A DNA stretch of 64,000 bases from Inia geoffrensis. Taxonomy: Eukaryota > Chordata > Mammalia > Artiodactyla > Iniidae. The DNA is taken from contig CM070918.1 of assembly GCA_036417435.1 (NCBI GenBank), positions 33,425,523 to 33,489,522 of the forward strand. Reading direction: 5' to 3'. Of this stretch, positions 1-11,089 are shown piece by piece (position 1 is the first letter of the stretch; every line of letters begins with the position of its first letter). The notes under the pieces are model-generated. The model worked only from the letters and a program-made list of their open reading frames with translations. It was not told the origin of the DNA and did not search any database. Position numbers and translations under genes: made by a program.

Positions 1-920
1 AGACATTTGGTATCATGAGTACCCCACAAATAAATGGACATTCCAGACAGCAGTGAATTAAATGTTTTCAACAGGGGAAAAGGTGATAATCAGCTGTCAG
101 AAATGCCCAAGGAAAGCTTGTTATACAAGGAGACTATCATCGTGGTGAGCTTTCTGTTATACAGATTGAGTTATACTGAAGGTCAGACGATGTCCCCTGA
201 GCTGCAGCTGCATCCTGGGAAATTCTCCTCCATGGTACTGGGTTCTCCATTTGCCTTGTTCGCCAATACTCATGCTATAAAGAGGTGTCCATGAGTATGA
301 TAAGGATGGCTTGCCAATTAGGATATGCATACATGCATGGTCTTAATAGCCATTCCTAAGCCTCTTACAAATCCAATAGAAGATGGCAGGAAGTTCTTTT
401 AAAGGACCAAAATCTTTTTTCCAGAAGGTTTGAGGGGTACGTCCCATGAAAATTTTTACCAGGAATCTCAGGCACTGTCATTCTTCTGGACTGGAATTGG
501 ATAGATGCTGAGATGCCCACCAGTTCCCTCTGGGTTAATGGAAGAAATAAGGCATGTACACAGTCAGATTGTATACATTTGTAGAAGTGCAGAATGGAAA
601 CTTCCAATGTGAGTGAGTGTAAAGATTCTAAATTATTTTTTAAATAGCTCACATTAATTACTGTTAGGTTTAGGGAATGACTCAAAGTTGGGTTAACAGT
701 GTTGTCAGGTAGAGGTCTTACTTTGGTGAAAACCAACAACTGACTTAAGAATGGCACATAGATGGAAAAGATCCTTCAGGAGTTCATAAAACATTGGGTA
801 TCTCTTATTCCTGCAACTCCGTTTTCAGGGTGTTAGCTGGCTCAGTCTGTCATTCTATGCTGGGCACTCTTATCCTTTCCTTATCTTATAAAAAGGGGAG
901 TTGAGAGATTCTGTCAAAGG
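1..920. other. Unique non-coding DNA, no gene seen
   Basis: No repeat family, splice-bounded exon or RNA gene is recognisable. Two ORFs under 135 codons lie here (34-294 on +, 365-757 on -). Both lack any domain or compositional sign of coding and are treated as chance. A TATAAAAAG-like string occurs near 888 without other promoter context. Confidence 0.5.
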
Positions 921-924
921 TTAG

Positions 925-1977
925 TAGAACCTAAGAAAAAAAGAAATAAATTCATCAAAAATTAAGAACTTTTGTGCATCAAAGAACATTGTCAAGAAAG
1001 TGAAAAAAATAACTACAGAATATGAGAAAATCTTGCAAATCATGTATCTGATAAAGGTTTAATATCCAGAATATGTAAAGAACTCCTAAAACTCAAGAAC
1101 TAAAGGACAAACAACCCAATTTTTAAAAAATGGGCAAAGGACTTGATTAGACACTTCTCCAGAGAAGATATACAAATGGTAAATAAGTTCACGAAAAGAT
1201 GCTTAGCATCATTAGTCATTAGGGAAATGTAAATCAAAACCACAATGAGAGACTACTTCATACCTACTAGAGTGGCTATAATAATTTTTAACAATAACAA
1301 AATAACAAGTGTTGGCAAGGATGTGGAGAAATTAGGACCTTTGTATGTTGCTGGTGGAAATGTAAAATCATGCAGTGCCTTTGAAAAACAATTTGGTGGT
1401 TCCTCAAAAAGTTAAACGTAAGATTACCGTATGACCCAGCAAGTCCACTCCTAGGTATAAACCCAAAAGAATTGAAAACAGGGACTCAAACAGATGTTTG
1501 TGTACCAATATTCATCACAGCATTATTCACAATAGCCAAAAGGTGGAAACAATCCAAGCGTCCACCAACAGATGAATGGATAAACTAAATGTGTAATATA
1601 CATGCAGTGGAATATTATTCAGCCATAAAAAGGAATGAAATTCTAACACATGCTATAATCTAGATGAACCTCGAAAGCATCATGCCAAGTGAAATAAGCC
1701 AGACACAAAAGGACAAATATTGTATGATTCCACTTATATGAACCATCTAAAATAGACAGAACGTAGATTAGAGGTTACTGGTGCCGTGGAAAGGGGGGGG
1801 GCGGTGGGAAGTTGCATAATGAATTTCTGTTTGAGGTGATGAGAAAATTTTAGAAATATATACCAGGGATGCTTATACAACATTGTGAATGCAATGAATA
1901 CCACTGAATTGTACACTTAAAAATGGGTAAAAAGGCAAATTTTACTATGTATTTTTTACCACAATAAAAAAAGTTAA
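925..1977 (+). mobile_element. Old L1 3' end (ORF2 tail plus 3'UTR)
   Basis: The + strand reads as a decayed L1 ORF2 C-terminal region. In broken frames it gives the familiar strings of this domain, such as 'YDPASPLLGI', 'TIAKRWKQSKRPPTDEWIN' and 'EYYSAIKRNEI'. A short 3'UTR and a run of A near 1970 follow. Many stops and frameshifts show it is an old, 5'-truncated, inactive copy of the L1M class. The nine-G run near 1791 is a secondary expansion within it. Confidence 0.88.
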
Positions 1978-2049
1978 TGGAACCAGATATAGAACTTAAG
2001 CATATCATCTAATGTTCCAAAGGTATCCAATTAAGGAACTAAAAATACA

Positions 2050-2605
2050 GAAAAACACTATTTGCTACATAACAGATCACCCCAAAACATGGCAGCTTAA
2101 ATCAACCACAGTTATTATTTCTCATATGAGTCTCTGTTCTTCTGTGGGTTGACTCATCTGGATAGAAGCTGCTTCTGCTGGCGTCACTGAGGGTCTTACC
2201 TGGGACTGTAGTCAGACAGCAGCTGGAGCAGAAAGGCCAGGCTCAGCTGGGGACCCTGGGATCGCTGGGCCTCCGTCTCTCGACGTGGCCTTTCCGTGTG
2301 GTCTCTCCTGCAGGGTGCCCAGACTTCTTGCAGTGAGGCTCAAGATTCCCGAGAGCACAAAAGCGGAAGCTGCCAGGCTTTTTAAAGGAACTGTTCTAAT
2401 GTCACCTGTGCTGCAATCTATTGTTTAAGTCAGAGGACAGGGAGGGCCAGCTGAGCCTCAGTATATGGGTGAATCCTGGAGGCGTGGTCCGTTGGGGCCA
2501 TGTTTGGAGGCTAGTTACGACAAACACCATTCACGGTGAACCCTGGAGGCGTGGTCCGTTGGGGCCATGTTTGGAGGCTAGTTACGACAAACACCATTCA
2601 CACGT
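2050..2605 (-). mobile_element. Ancient LTR-like interspersed repeat with internal duplication
   Basis: The left part (ACCCCAAAACATGGCAGCTTAA) and the right part (read in reverse: TGT..GTAACTAGCCTCCAAACATGGCCCC) resemble a widespread old mammalian repeat that begins TG when read on the minus strand, as LTRs do. I do not assign a family. The right end, 2468-2601, is a 67-bp tandem duplication with one mismatch. Alternative: a non-LTR relic of similar age. Confidence 0.5.
2468..2601. repeat. 67-bp tandem duplication (2 copies)
   Basis: Copy 1 is 2468-2534 and copy 2 is 2535-2601. They differ at one base (GAATCC versus GAACCC). The near identity contrasts with the heavy decay of the surrounding old repeat, so the duplication is recent. 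Confidence 0.95.
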
Positions 2606-2854
2606 GCACAGAATAAGGAGAGTCCAGTCTTCATGTCACACTGCAGGAAGCCAACGGATAAAAACTGAAGTTGGAAAATCAAGGAATAGGAGTGTGTGCC
2701 TATTAGTGAGAGATAACAGAAGGTAACCACCATTGGAAACAAATCCAGGGGTGGGACGAACTAGAGTGGGGGGACTCTTGCTTTTTCACCGTCTAAACCC
2801 TTCTATATCATTAGGTTTAAGACTGTGAGTGTGCACTGTTTGTTTCAATAACAT

Positions 2855-3240
2855 GGTAGGGTAGTGGTTGAGAGTGTGGCTCTGGGACCAGACCGCCTGG
2901 GCTCATATCTTGGCCACATCACTCACAGTCTCTGTGACCATGGGCAAATTGTATTACCACTCAGTTCCTCAATGTTCCCATCTGTGAGATGGGGATAAAA
3001 ACCATAACCTCATAGGTTTATGAGGATAAAGCACTTAGAATGCCACCTAGCAAAATGTAGATCCTCAAATAATGTTAGCTGTTAACAATTATAACATTAA
3101 AAAAGAAAAAACCCACAGTTGAAGTAGGCATCCCGAGATTCTAGCCTCCTAACTCTGCCACAAATGAGTTGAGCAAGTCTGTTAACCTCACCTTAAAACT
3201 GAGAGGGTATACGCTAAGATGAGCTCCTAAGAACAGAAGT
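2855..3240 (+). mobile_element. MIR SINE(s), sense
   Basis: 2855-3080 follows the MIR order: 'GTGGTTGAGAGTGTGGCTCTGG' start, 'GACCATGGGCAAATTGT' core, 'CTCA.TT..CCATCTGTGAGATGGGGATAA', then a tail with 'GAGGATAAAGCACTTAGAATG'. A second, weaker piece (about 3130-3240, 'CTAACTCTGCCACAAATGAGTTGAGCAAGTC') looks like another MIR fragment in the same orientation. Confidence 0.8.
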
Positions 3241-5690
3241 TCTGTCAAAGCTGAGGTCTAGAAGAGCTAGCCATGACTGTAAATGACCTCGCTGAAAAAT
3301 GAGACTCCCCTCCCTTTTAGGAGAGACCTTCAGGTCCTTTACAGCTGAACCTATTCCTTTATCCTCATACTATACCCACGATGGAGGCATAATTCACAGC
3401 CTTACTCACTGCCTGTCCAAGGACCTTTCTCCTGGGAAAGAACTTTATAAATCATTTTAAGTTAGTGGCCATAACTCCCAGGTGCTTACATGAGGCCAAG
3501 TGGAAAAGGACATTAACTTGGAACTAATTAAATCGCTGCTAGTCTGTATTTGCCGTCCTCCTGAAGGAATCTCTCCCAGAAGCCTGGTCCTGTGGTCAGC
3601 CCTGGGTGAGACTGTAAAGAAGGTAAAATTGGGCTCCCGAGGAACACCCCCACTTCCTCTCACCCCAGGGAAGTCAGAGCTCATGTGTTTCTCTGCCCTA
3701 TCAGGAAGCAGCATGATCTCTCCGAGAGGTGACTTTAAAGAGTCTCCCCCTTAGAAGCAGTTGCATTTTAAAATGCCTTTTCTTCTTTTCCCCGTACACT
3801 TGGGTGGAAAAAAAAAAAAAAAAAAAAATGAATGAATGGTACACTTTCCGGCATGGGCTGGAGGCCAGAGCAAGAATTGTTTTCAGAGGGAAGGCTACCC
3901 TGGAACCTGTCCCTCGCCCCATGTGGGCAGGTCACCTGCCGATGATGGCACTTCCACAGACGACCCTGGCCCTGTAACTTTACAGGTGGTTGCCTCTGGG
4001 CACTAGGACCTGGGCAAGTCCACCTCCAGCTAGAAAGAGCAATTTAAATTAGGAACAGCAAGTTCCTTCCCATCTCACTCGAGCTCCCCTATCAGCTAGG
4101 GCTTCGGAGAAAGCATAATGGCCCCTCAGTCTGTGCCAACTCCCAGGTGGTCTTGACTGCAAGACCGTTCTTGCAGAAAGTGTAAATTCTAACTTAGCAG
4201 TCGGCTGCGAAGCCTGGCTCCCTGGCAGGCCAGGCATGGGGACAGGAGGTGACAGCCGCTAATCAGGTCCTTGCTGTGCCATCCTGACTCACCGCCGAGC
4301 CCTGGCCTGTTCCTAGCTGACCCCACTCCTGTCATGCTCAGCAAGAAGCTCAACTTCTCCATTAATCAGCCTGTTCTCAGGAGCCGGAAAGGTGACTCGT
4401 AACAGGCCTCCTGTCCCCAGCCTCCTCTATAATGACATTCTGCACAAGCAGAGTCATTCTTTGATTCCCTGTGACCTTCTGGATTTTGGCAAATGAGAAG
4501 GTACCTGGGATCCACGGTGAGGGCCTAAGGGTGTCTTTCCTGCAAAGAGACACTTTCCTCTTCCACCCCCACCCCCTCCCCCATCTCTCACTGGCATGAG
4601 GCAAGGACGTGGCCTCACTCACTTTCCCTGTTGGAAAAAGCCTTCTTCCCAGAGCCAGGGGGGCTTTGGGCTGAGGTGGCCGGCACTGGTCCACACATGA
4701 GTATTTACCAGAGGTGACCCCGGGGGTCTGTGGCTGCCTCGCCTTGACAGATGAAAAAATGCTGCCTAAGTGCCCTTGCCAAGGTTACCCCACAAGCAAT
4801 CACTGGTGCTGGGAGAATGCGCTCACCCCAGACAGTGAGGGAGCTACAGGCCCAAGCTGTCAGAGCCCTGGAGTGGGAGACTGCACCAGCCCGTGGAAGA
4901 CGAGAGCGTACAAGACAGTAAAGTAATAAATAGATGATGGCCGGTCTCTCTGCTTTGCTTGCTCCTCGGAGATGCCCAGGTGGGAACGTGGTGGCTGTGA
5001 TGATTAATGAATCAACCCACCCAGTTAACCTGCAGTTTGGAAGCCATGTGCAGCCCTAAGGCAGTCTCTGGGCTACTCATCCTTCCTCTCCAAGGCTCCA
5101 ATGGGCTTTGGTCTGCTGCTGGCGACGCCGGCAGCCCAGCAGAGACTTCAGTTGGAGTATTTCAGAATTTGGTCCGCTTTCTATTGAAGTGCATTTTTTT
5201 TAAAAGTCCTTTCAAACCCAGTCATTTTAGAAGAACCCCTGCGCTGACTCAGAGGTCTGCTCAGTCTTCCGTGGCTCTCAGCATCTAGGATTACCCCTTC
5301 TTCCTCAGCCTGAATCCACGGCCCCCAGAAGTAAATGAACAGCCTAAATTGGATGTGAGTTGCGTTCTGAAGATACACATCAGGTGAACTTAGGAGTACA
5401 GGGAGACTTGGGCGGTACTTCTTTTCTCTTGCAGCACAAAGGGGAACAAAGCGTCAGAGCTGTGGGGATGGTCAGGTTCAGCACTGCCCCCTCCCGCGCA
5501 GCCGGCTTTGGGTCGGGGGGTGGGCCTCAGGCCAGGGAAGAGTCTTAAGGAGGGTATTTTGCTTCATCCACAGAACGCCACGAGTAGGTTGAGCATAGAC
5601 GTTTACTCTCATGAAATGACCCGAAAGGAGTCATTTACTCTCATGAAATGACCCAAAAGTTCCTAAAGGAGTAAGAGGTTGTCTGCAAAC
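3240..5690. other. Unique non-coding DNA; local repeats only
   Basis: No gene or major dispersed repeat recognised. It holds an A-tract of about 21 bases (3809-3829), a 14-bp perfect palindrome GCATTTTAAAATGC (3763-3776) and a 32-bp duplication at 5602-5660. The ORFs here (longest 105 codons, minus strand 4377-4694) show no domain and overlap on both strands, as expected by chance in moderately GC-rich DNA. Confidence 0.5.
5602..5660. repeat. 32-bp tandem duplication (about 1.8 copies)
   Basis: TTTACTCTCATGAAATGACC begins at 5602 and again at 5634, giving a 32-bp period. The copies diverge after 'CCC(G/A)AAA'. There is no link to a known repeat. Confidence 0.85.
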
Positions 5691-5694
5691 TATG

Positions 5695-6040
5695 GGACTA
5701 GATCCTGTCACTTCCCCGTTTAAAGCCTCCAGGGCTTTCCCATCTCGCTGAGAATAAAATCAGTCTGTACAGTGGCTTCCAAGACCCTGGTCCTCTCTGA
5801 CCCCACCTCCTTCCTCCCTTGGTCACCCTGCTTCAGCCACAGTGACCTTCTTGCTGTCCCTTGATCAAGCCTGACTCATTGTCACCTAAAATCCTCTTCC
5901 CCCGATAGATGCCTACTGCTTCCACTCCAGCCACAGCCCTTCCTCTACCCGCCTCCATTCGCTCACTTATTCATTTCCTGTTTGATTTGCTCCAGAGCAT
6001 TGATCTCTAGAAGACATTACCTTAATGTCTATTTGCTTAC
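5695..6040 (-). mobile_element. L2 fragment, antisense
   Basis: The order of pieces matches reverse-complemented L2 3' sequence: 'CTGTCACTTCCCCGTTTAAAGCC', 'AATAAAATC', 'CCCTGGTCCTCTCTGACCCCACCTCC', 'CTTCAGCCACAGTGACC', and a tail 'CACTTATTCATTTCCTGTT'. It is diverged, with no terminal repeats, as expected of L2. Confidence 0.6.
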
Positions 6041-6161
6041 ATTGTGTGGCAGAGAATATTAGTTTCTCATCCTGCCCACATCCTTTCCTTCTTCCTGAGT
6101 ATAGAAATCCCAGTTTTAATGGAGGAAAGAAGAGGGTAACACATCCAGTTAAAAACCTACA

Positions 6162-6313
6162 GGGGCTTCCCTGGCAGTCCAGTGGTTAAGACTTTGCACT
6201 TCCACCACAGGGGGCATGGGTTCAACCCCTGGTCGGAGAACTGAGATTCCCACATGCCAAAAATAAACAAAACTGTAAAAAAAAAAAAAACCCGAAAAAC
6301 AAACAAACAAACA
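6162..6313 (+). mobile_element. CHR-type SINE (short tRNA-derived form)
   Basis: Starts GGGGCTTCCCTGGCAGTCCAG, continues with a tRNA-like B-box (GGGTTCAACCCC) and ends in a run of A with an (AAAC)n tail. An imperfect target-site duplication flanks it (AAAACCTACA at 6152-6161; AAAACCCCTACA at 6313-6324). The body is diverged relative to the younger copies in the window. Confidence 0.88.
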
Positions 6314-6630
6314 AAACCCCTACACTTTGCAGCCTCTTTTGCAGCCCAGGGACTGAGTTCTAGTCAGTGACACGGAGGTGGAAGTTGGTTGGCTGTCTTG
6401 CTTAGAAAGAGGAGGTAAGGGTATGTTTTACGCCTCTCTCCTTTCTCCCGCTCCTGCCTGGGAAACCAGATATGGTGGCTAGAACACCTGGACCATAAGG
6501 TGACCTCAAGGATGGCAGCCATGAGCTAAGGATGGCAAAACAAAAAAATAGATGCAGCAGCCTGGGTCCTGGATGTTTCAGGTGTACAGCAAAGTGATTC
6601 GGTTATACACATATATATGTATATATATCC

Positions 6631-6960
6631 TTTTTTTTTTGGCTGTGTTGGGTCTTCGTTGCTGCACACCAGCTTTCTCTAGTTGGAGCGAGCGGAGGCT
6701 ACTCTTCCTTGCGTTGCGCAGGCTTCTTACTGCAGTGGCTTCTCTTGTTGCGGAGCATGGGCTCTAGGTGCGTGGGCTTCAGTAGTTGCAGTGCATGGGC
6801 TCAGTAGTTGTGGCTTGCGGGCTCTAGAGCGCCGGCTCAGTAGTCGTGGTACACGGGCTTAGTTGCTCCGCAGCATGTGGGATCTTCCCGGACCAGGGTT
6901 AGAACCCGTGTCCCCTGCATTGGCAGGCGGATTCTTAACCACTGCACCACCAGAGAAGTC
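6631..6960 (-). mobile_element. CHR-type SINE, long older form, antisense
   Basis: Poly-T at 6631, then GGCTGTGTTGGGTCTTCGTTGCTGC, repeated 'GGGCTTAGTTGCTCCG' style segments, a tRNA-like end read in reverse (AGAACCCGTGTCCCCTGCATTGGCAGG) and CACCACCAGAGAAGTCCC. It is more diverged than the GCGGTACGCGGGCC-type copies, so it is an older subfamily. Confidence 0.88.
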
Positions 6961-6967
6961 CCTATAT

Positions 6968-7180
6968 TTTTTTTTTCTTTTTTTTTTGCGTTACGCGGGC
7001 CTCTCACTGCTGTGGCCTCTCCCGTTGTGGAGCACAGGCTCCGGACGCCCAGGCTCAGCGGCCATGGCTCACGAGCCCAGCCGCTCCGCGGCATGTGGGA
7101 TCTTCCCATACCGGGGCACGAACCCGTGTCCCCTGCATCGGCAGGCAGACTCTCAACCACTGCGCCACCAGGGAATCCCC
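6968..7180 (-). mobile_element. CHR-type SINE, young form, antisense
   Basis: Poly-T, then GCGTTACGCGGGCCTCTCACTG and onward to CGCCACCAGGGAATCCCC. A short target duplication CCTATAT flanks it (6961-6967 and 7181-7187). It is inserted next to the older SINE, inside the same L1 fragment. All three reading frames through it give recurrent spurious ORFs. Confidence 0.93.
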
Positions 7181-7319
7181 CCTATATATTTTTTAAACTC
7201 TTTTCCATTATAGTTGATTGAGTTTTCCTCCTTCTTGATCACTGAACCCAGCAGTATAGATATTTATGTGGATAAAAGCAATTTTAATTTCTAAATGTTA
7301 TCTGCAGAAACAGCACCAT

Positions 7320-7500
7320 TCAGTTCCTAGGGGTATAAAATGCAGATTTGCTTTGGCTTTAAGACGAGGAAGTTTCTGACATCTTTGGAGCTCAGCGACC
7401 TTGTTAGCGTAGCAACCCTGATGCTACAGTTGCTTCGACTTCTTGCCCTTCTACCGAAGAGCTACGCTAAAATATAGTTTTATTCCTATCATGAAACATC
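7320..7500. promoter_or_regulatory. Candidate regulatory block with RFX X-box-like site
   Basis: Unique sequence. GTTAGCGTAGCAAC at 7403-7416 matches the imperfect palindrome bound by RFX factors (GTTRCC-N-RGYAAC type) except for one or two bases in the first half-site. The same bases start a 10-bp inverted repeat (TTAGCGTAGC 7404-7413; GCTACGCTAA 7461-7470). The function is an inference from motif shape only. Confidence 0.3.
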
Positions 7501-7724
7501 CATAGGCAGATGGAGCCATTTATTATCTCTAATCTTGAAATGGCAGCTTAGAGAATCCAAGGATTCTTGGGCTAGGGTGGAATAGTGCCCAGAGGGGTCC
7601 ATGATACACATATGTTGTCTTGAGGGGATAAGAACTTGCCTGCAAAAATACTTTTTGGATCAGAGTAACAGTGACTGGTAGTACTTCCAATTCTACCAAT
7701 AGAGGAAGTGCAGTTTTGCAGAAA

Positions 7725-7910
7725 AATGCTGAACTAGCAAATGACCTAAGTTTTAGTCCCAGCTACGTGTCTTAGCAGCCATGTGACCTGGAGCAAGGCC
7801 TGCACGTCCTAATCTCCCCAACTGGGACAGCACCTTTATTTCCTACCCTAGTAGTGAGGGTCACATGAGATAAGGTATGTGAAGGTAAACCATAATATTT
7901 ATATGTAAAA
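7725..7910 (+). mobile_element. MIR SINE, sense
   Basis: Contains the diverged MIR core 'AGCCATGTGACCTGGAGCAAGGCC', then 'AACTGGGACAGCACC' and 'AGTGAGGGTCACATGAGATAAGGTATGTGAAGG'. Confidence 0.65.
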
Positions 7911-7914
7911 TCCC

Positions 7915-8095
7915 AGTTTTTAAAAGATGGGAAGAACCTCAGGGGTTGTCTAACCCAACCTTTCATTTTACAGATCTGAGTACTGATGGCCAAGAAAGTC
8001 CAGGTTTTGCCCAAGATCACAGGATAGGGTAGTGGTGGAGCTGGGTCTTGAATTCCCAGACCAATTTTCTTCCTGCCGTCTCATCCTCTTTGTCC
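7915..8095 (-). mobile_element. MIR/L3-like ancient fragment
   Basis: 'GAACCTCAGGGGTTGTCTAACCCAACC...CATTTTACAGATCTGAG...CAAGATCACAGGATAGGGTAGTGGTGGAGCTGGG' follows the shared layout of old MIR-related repeats in this orientation. The related copies in this window lie near 41960 and 51655. Family not certain. Confidence 0.5.
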
Positions 8096-8269
8096 ATGGA
8101 TGAGATATTGTTATTATTTCTCCTTTGGTTGTGCCTTGTGCATTTACTGTCGTTATCATAAAATTGGTGATATTGCAGAGAGATTAGTCCTGCCTTAAGG
8201 AGGTACAGTTGGAAGTTCAGACGCAAGTTGCTTCCAGTCATCTGTGCATCGCACCGTATTTACTGTGGC

Positions 8270-8345
8270 TACAATGGGGCAGACTCTAGGCCTGGAGGAT
8301 GTAGCAGTGAGTACATCAGAGATCCCCGCCTTCAGGGAGCTTATC

Positions 8346-8391
<46 letters not shown>

Positions 8392-8870
8392 ACACACACA
8401 CATACACACACGCACACACACACCCTAGATGGTATCAAGTGTTGTGGGGGCAGGAAAGGAAGATGGGGAATGGGGAGTGCTGGGTTGGGCAGGTAGGAAG
8501 GGGAGATGCTGCTGTCTTAACGTAGGATAGTCAAGGAAGGCCTTACTGATTGGATTGTGTTTAAGTGGTGACCTGAAGTAATAGGGAGGCGAGCCACATG
8601 GATATCTTAGGGGAAGAGTGTTCAAGGCTGAAGAAACAGCAGGTATTCGAGCACTCTGGAATACCTGAGAGTATCCTTTGCCTGTTCAAGGAAGAGCAAA
8701 TCAGCCAGTACGACTGGAGCAAAGTGAGTAATGGGACAAGCGGAAGGAGAGGCCAGAGGATGGGGGTGACCGGGGGGGATGCCGTAGGTCACGAAGCGAC
8801 TTGTGGACTATTGTAAGAATTTTGACTTGGACTCGGCTTTTAAACGGCTGCAAAGCAGAAATTCTTCAGA
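8270..8870 (+). mobile_element. L2 fragment, sense, carrying a (CA)n
   Basis: The order of segments matches L2 3' sequence: 'AGGAAGGCCTTACTGA', 'AAGTGGTGACCTGAAG', 'GGGGAAGAGTGTTCAAGGCTG', 'CTGGAGCAAAGTGAGTAATG', then 'GACTTGTGGACTATTGTAAGAATTTTGACTT'. The dinucleotide run at 8348 lies inside it. Confidence 0.7.
8348..8424. repeat. (CA)n microsatellite
   Basis: About 38 CA units with interruptions (CATACA twice, CACGCA once). It lies within the L2 relic. Such a long, mostly pure tract is likely length-polymorphic. Confidence 0.98.
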
Positions 8871-10860
8871 AGACTGGGATGCCCTTGATCAATTGACATT
8901 CTGCTTTGGCCCACCATTTTCTCTCTAATTCCTCATTTGGACTGCCCCCCACCCCGTTGGTTTGCGGCTCCACCAAGTGTGCTATGTAAGTGCTCTTGAC
9001 CTATTAGTGAATGTCCTTAAAGGAGAGAAAAGAAACAAAGGCCCAGTAGCTTCGTGTTCTGTATAAGGTTAAAATAAACTTGGGAGATGCTTCCCGGCAT
9101 CCAAAAACCAATTAAGCAGGTTACTTGGAAGTATTTCTAAAAACAGCAGCACAGTGGAAATAGACTGACAGGTGAGCGGATGGGAGGACCATAGACTCAA
9201 ATTTATTTCGCAGCTTACAACTCAAATGAGCGTTCCAAAATCAGAACAGCTGGCCTTTTATTCTGTAAGCCACTGTCCTTTGCTTTGCTCATCTCTCAAG
9301 AGTAGGAATGGGTTTTGCTCCAGTGGAAGTTTGTCCATCGGTCTTTGACTTTGCAGGGGAAAACCCTTTGTAGAAAACAAGCTCTTGATGTAAATCAGAT
9401 TCCTCTGTAATGTCTGCTGCTTTCATGGGTTATGAAGTTTCTGGATTCTGGAAATCGATGGCGTTGGCCTCTTAGCTTTCATTTTCATAACCGTATTCAT
9501 TACCTCTGTGACTACTGTTATCTGATTCTGAGTAAATGGAATTTAACCAAGTAATCAAAAAGCAAAAGTCTTCAGGTTTGCAAGAAGAAACATCTTTTTA
9601 AATGTTATAGTGCATCTGAAAATCACAGCTGCCTTGAATTTCTGATTGCAAGTTATTCTGGAATCTTTCTGAAGTTTGAGACTGTCCCGTGCAAACTTTG
9701 CTTAAGTTTCAAGCAACAGGGAAGTCACGAAATTTGGAAAGGGTTATCTTTTGTCAATCATGGTCCTTTGTGGGGTACTGTGCTGACAGAGGATGGAGGA
9801 GAGACCGTATTCTATGGCTGAAAGGAGGGCTTGATACTACCCAGTGGGGATTTTGTTCCAATAATTGCATCAAATTGGACCTTCTGCCATGTTGCAGGTA
9901 TAGCATTAATATTACTCATTAAGTCATATGCCTGTATGCTTCCCTCCCAATGGCAGAGGCACTGGCAGAATATATTTTCTTCCAAAGTGTTTGTTTTCAT
10001 TGTTGCCCTTTAAAAATAATGAGTTCATTCTATTCCCTTGCAAGGAAAGTTACTCTAGACTGCTTTGAAATTGTATATCTTTTGTTGAGCACCTTTCTGC
10101 AGTGGTTCCATAGCTTTGTGTGCTGGGGAACCCAACCCGGCCTCTCCTAAAACTCCCAACCAAGCTGCCTCAGACTTGATTCATATAATCGTCCAGCCGA
10201 TTTGACCTTTATATTGTTACCCTTGGCCAGGTAGAAGTCATGCAAGTTTCAGATGACCCTATCATGTGACCAGAGATCAAAGGTCAGCAGCTCCTAAATG
10301 TTCAGCTGTCAAGGTAGCCCATTCATCACTCTCATTATGTAACTGACAAGCTGACAAATGAACCTGGGGATAAAATTGTTCTCAACTCTTTACCTCCTGG
10401 ATTTACACCCCCGTGTTGGGCCAAGCAGTCTCCAATGTTAAGTGGTTCCACGGGCCTGCTGGAGTCCCTGAAGTAGGGGGAGGGACTCCAGGAGTACTGT
10501 TCTCTGTGCCAGACCTTGTAAAGTCACCAGTTACCTACTTAGGGAGCCAAGTTGCAGGTCTACAAGAACTGACCCTGAGCCTGGTGTCGTCTGAAACGGA
10601 GGTGAGTTTAATGTGAGTCCTCTGTGGACCCAAAGACACCCACGTGTCCCCACCCACCCACCCACATACCACCTTCAGCATCTTTGTGGTCCTTTGTGGT
10701 AGGTTAAGATGATGCATGTTTTCGCAAACTGGCTCAGTATGAAGAGTCACGTGTGAAAATTCACATGGACAGGACCCTCCTCCCGAGAGTCTAGCTTGGG
10801 GCTAGGTGCCTTTGGAAAACTGTTTATAACCAGGACCCAAACTGATTCTCTTGATGTCTA
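8870..10860. other. Unique non-coding DNA, possible conserved part 9290-9680
   Basis: No gene or repeat is recognised. 9290-9680 is AT-rich, free of recognisable repeats and keeps motif-like strings such as TAATCAAAA, GTTATCTGATT and AAATCGATGG, as in distal enhancers. That reading is inference only. ORFs under 80 codons here are overlapping and unconvincing. Confidence 0.35.
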
Positions 10861-10869
10861 TATTTTGGA

Positions 10870-11085
10870 ACAGTACAAAGAGCTTGAGATTAGGAATCAG
10901 ACAATTTTGCCAAATCCTGACTCTATCCTTTCTTTAGCTGTGAAATCTTGGACAAGCTATTTAACCTTCTGGACCTCCATTTTCCATTTGAGGACATACG
11001 TTTAATTAGAAGACTTACACAGTGCCTGACACTTAGTAGATGTGATGGGCTATTTTTAATGTTTCTATCAGCATTATTACTATTC
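10870..11085 (+). mobile_element. MIR SINE, sense
   Basis: Diverged MIR order: 'CTTGAGATTAGGAATCAGACAA', 'TAGCTGTGAAATCTTGGACAAGCTATTTAACC', 'GGACCTCCATTTTCC', then 'ACACAGTGCCTGACACTTAGTAG'. Confidence 0.75.
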
Positions 11086-11089
11086 CTTT

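Larger units (their letters stand above)
6570..7240 (-). mobile_element. Young L1 3'UTR fragment split by two SINEs
   Basis: 6570-6628 (CAGGTGTACAGCAAAGTGATTCGG..TATATAT) and about 7181-7240 (TATATATTTTTTAAACTCTTTTCCATTATAGTTGATT) are two parts of the antisense L1 3' end seen complete at 33720, 53839 and 61905. Two minus-strand CHR SINEs lie between them, so this L1 fragment predates both. Confidence 0.7.

Noticed and set aside
7404..7470. Hairpin as a microRNA or snoRNA
   Set aside because: Stem of 10 bp with a 47-nt loop is too weak for a pre-miRNA; no snoRNA boxes seen.
8348..8424. CRISPR-like array
   Set aside because: Simple CA dinucleotide repeat in a mammalian genome.
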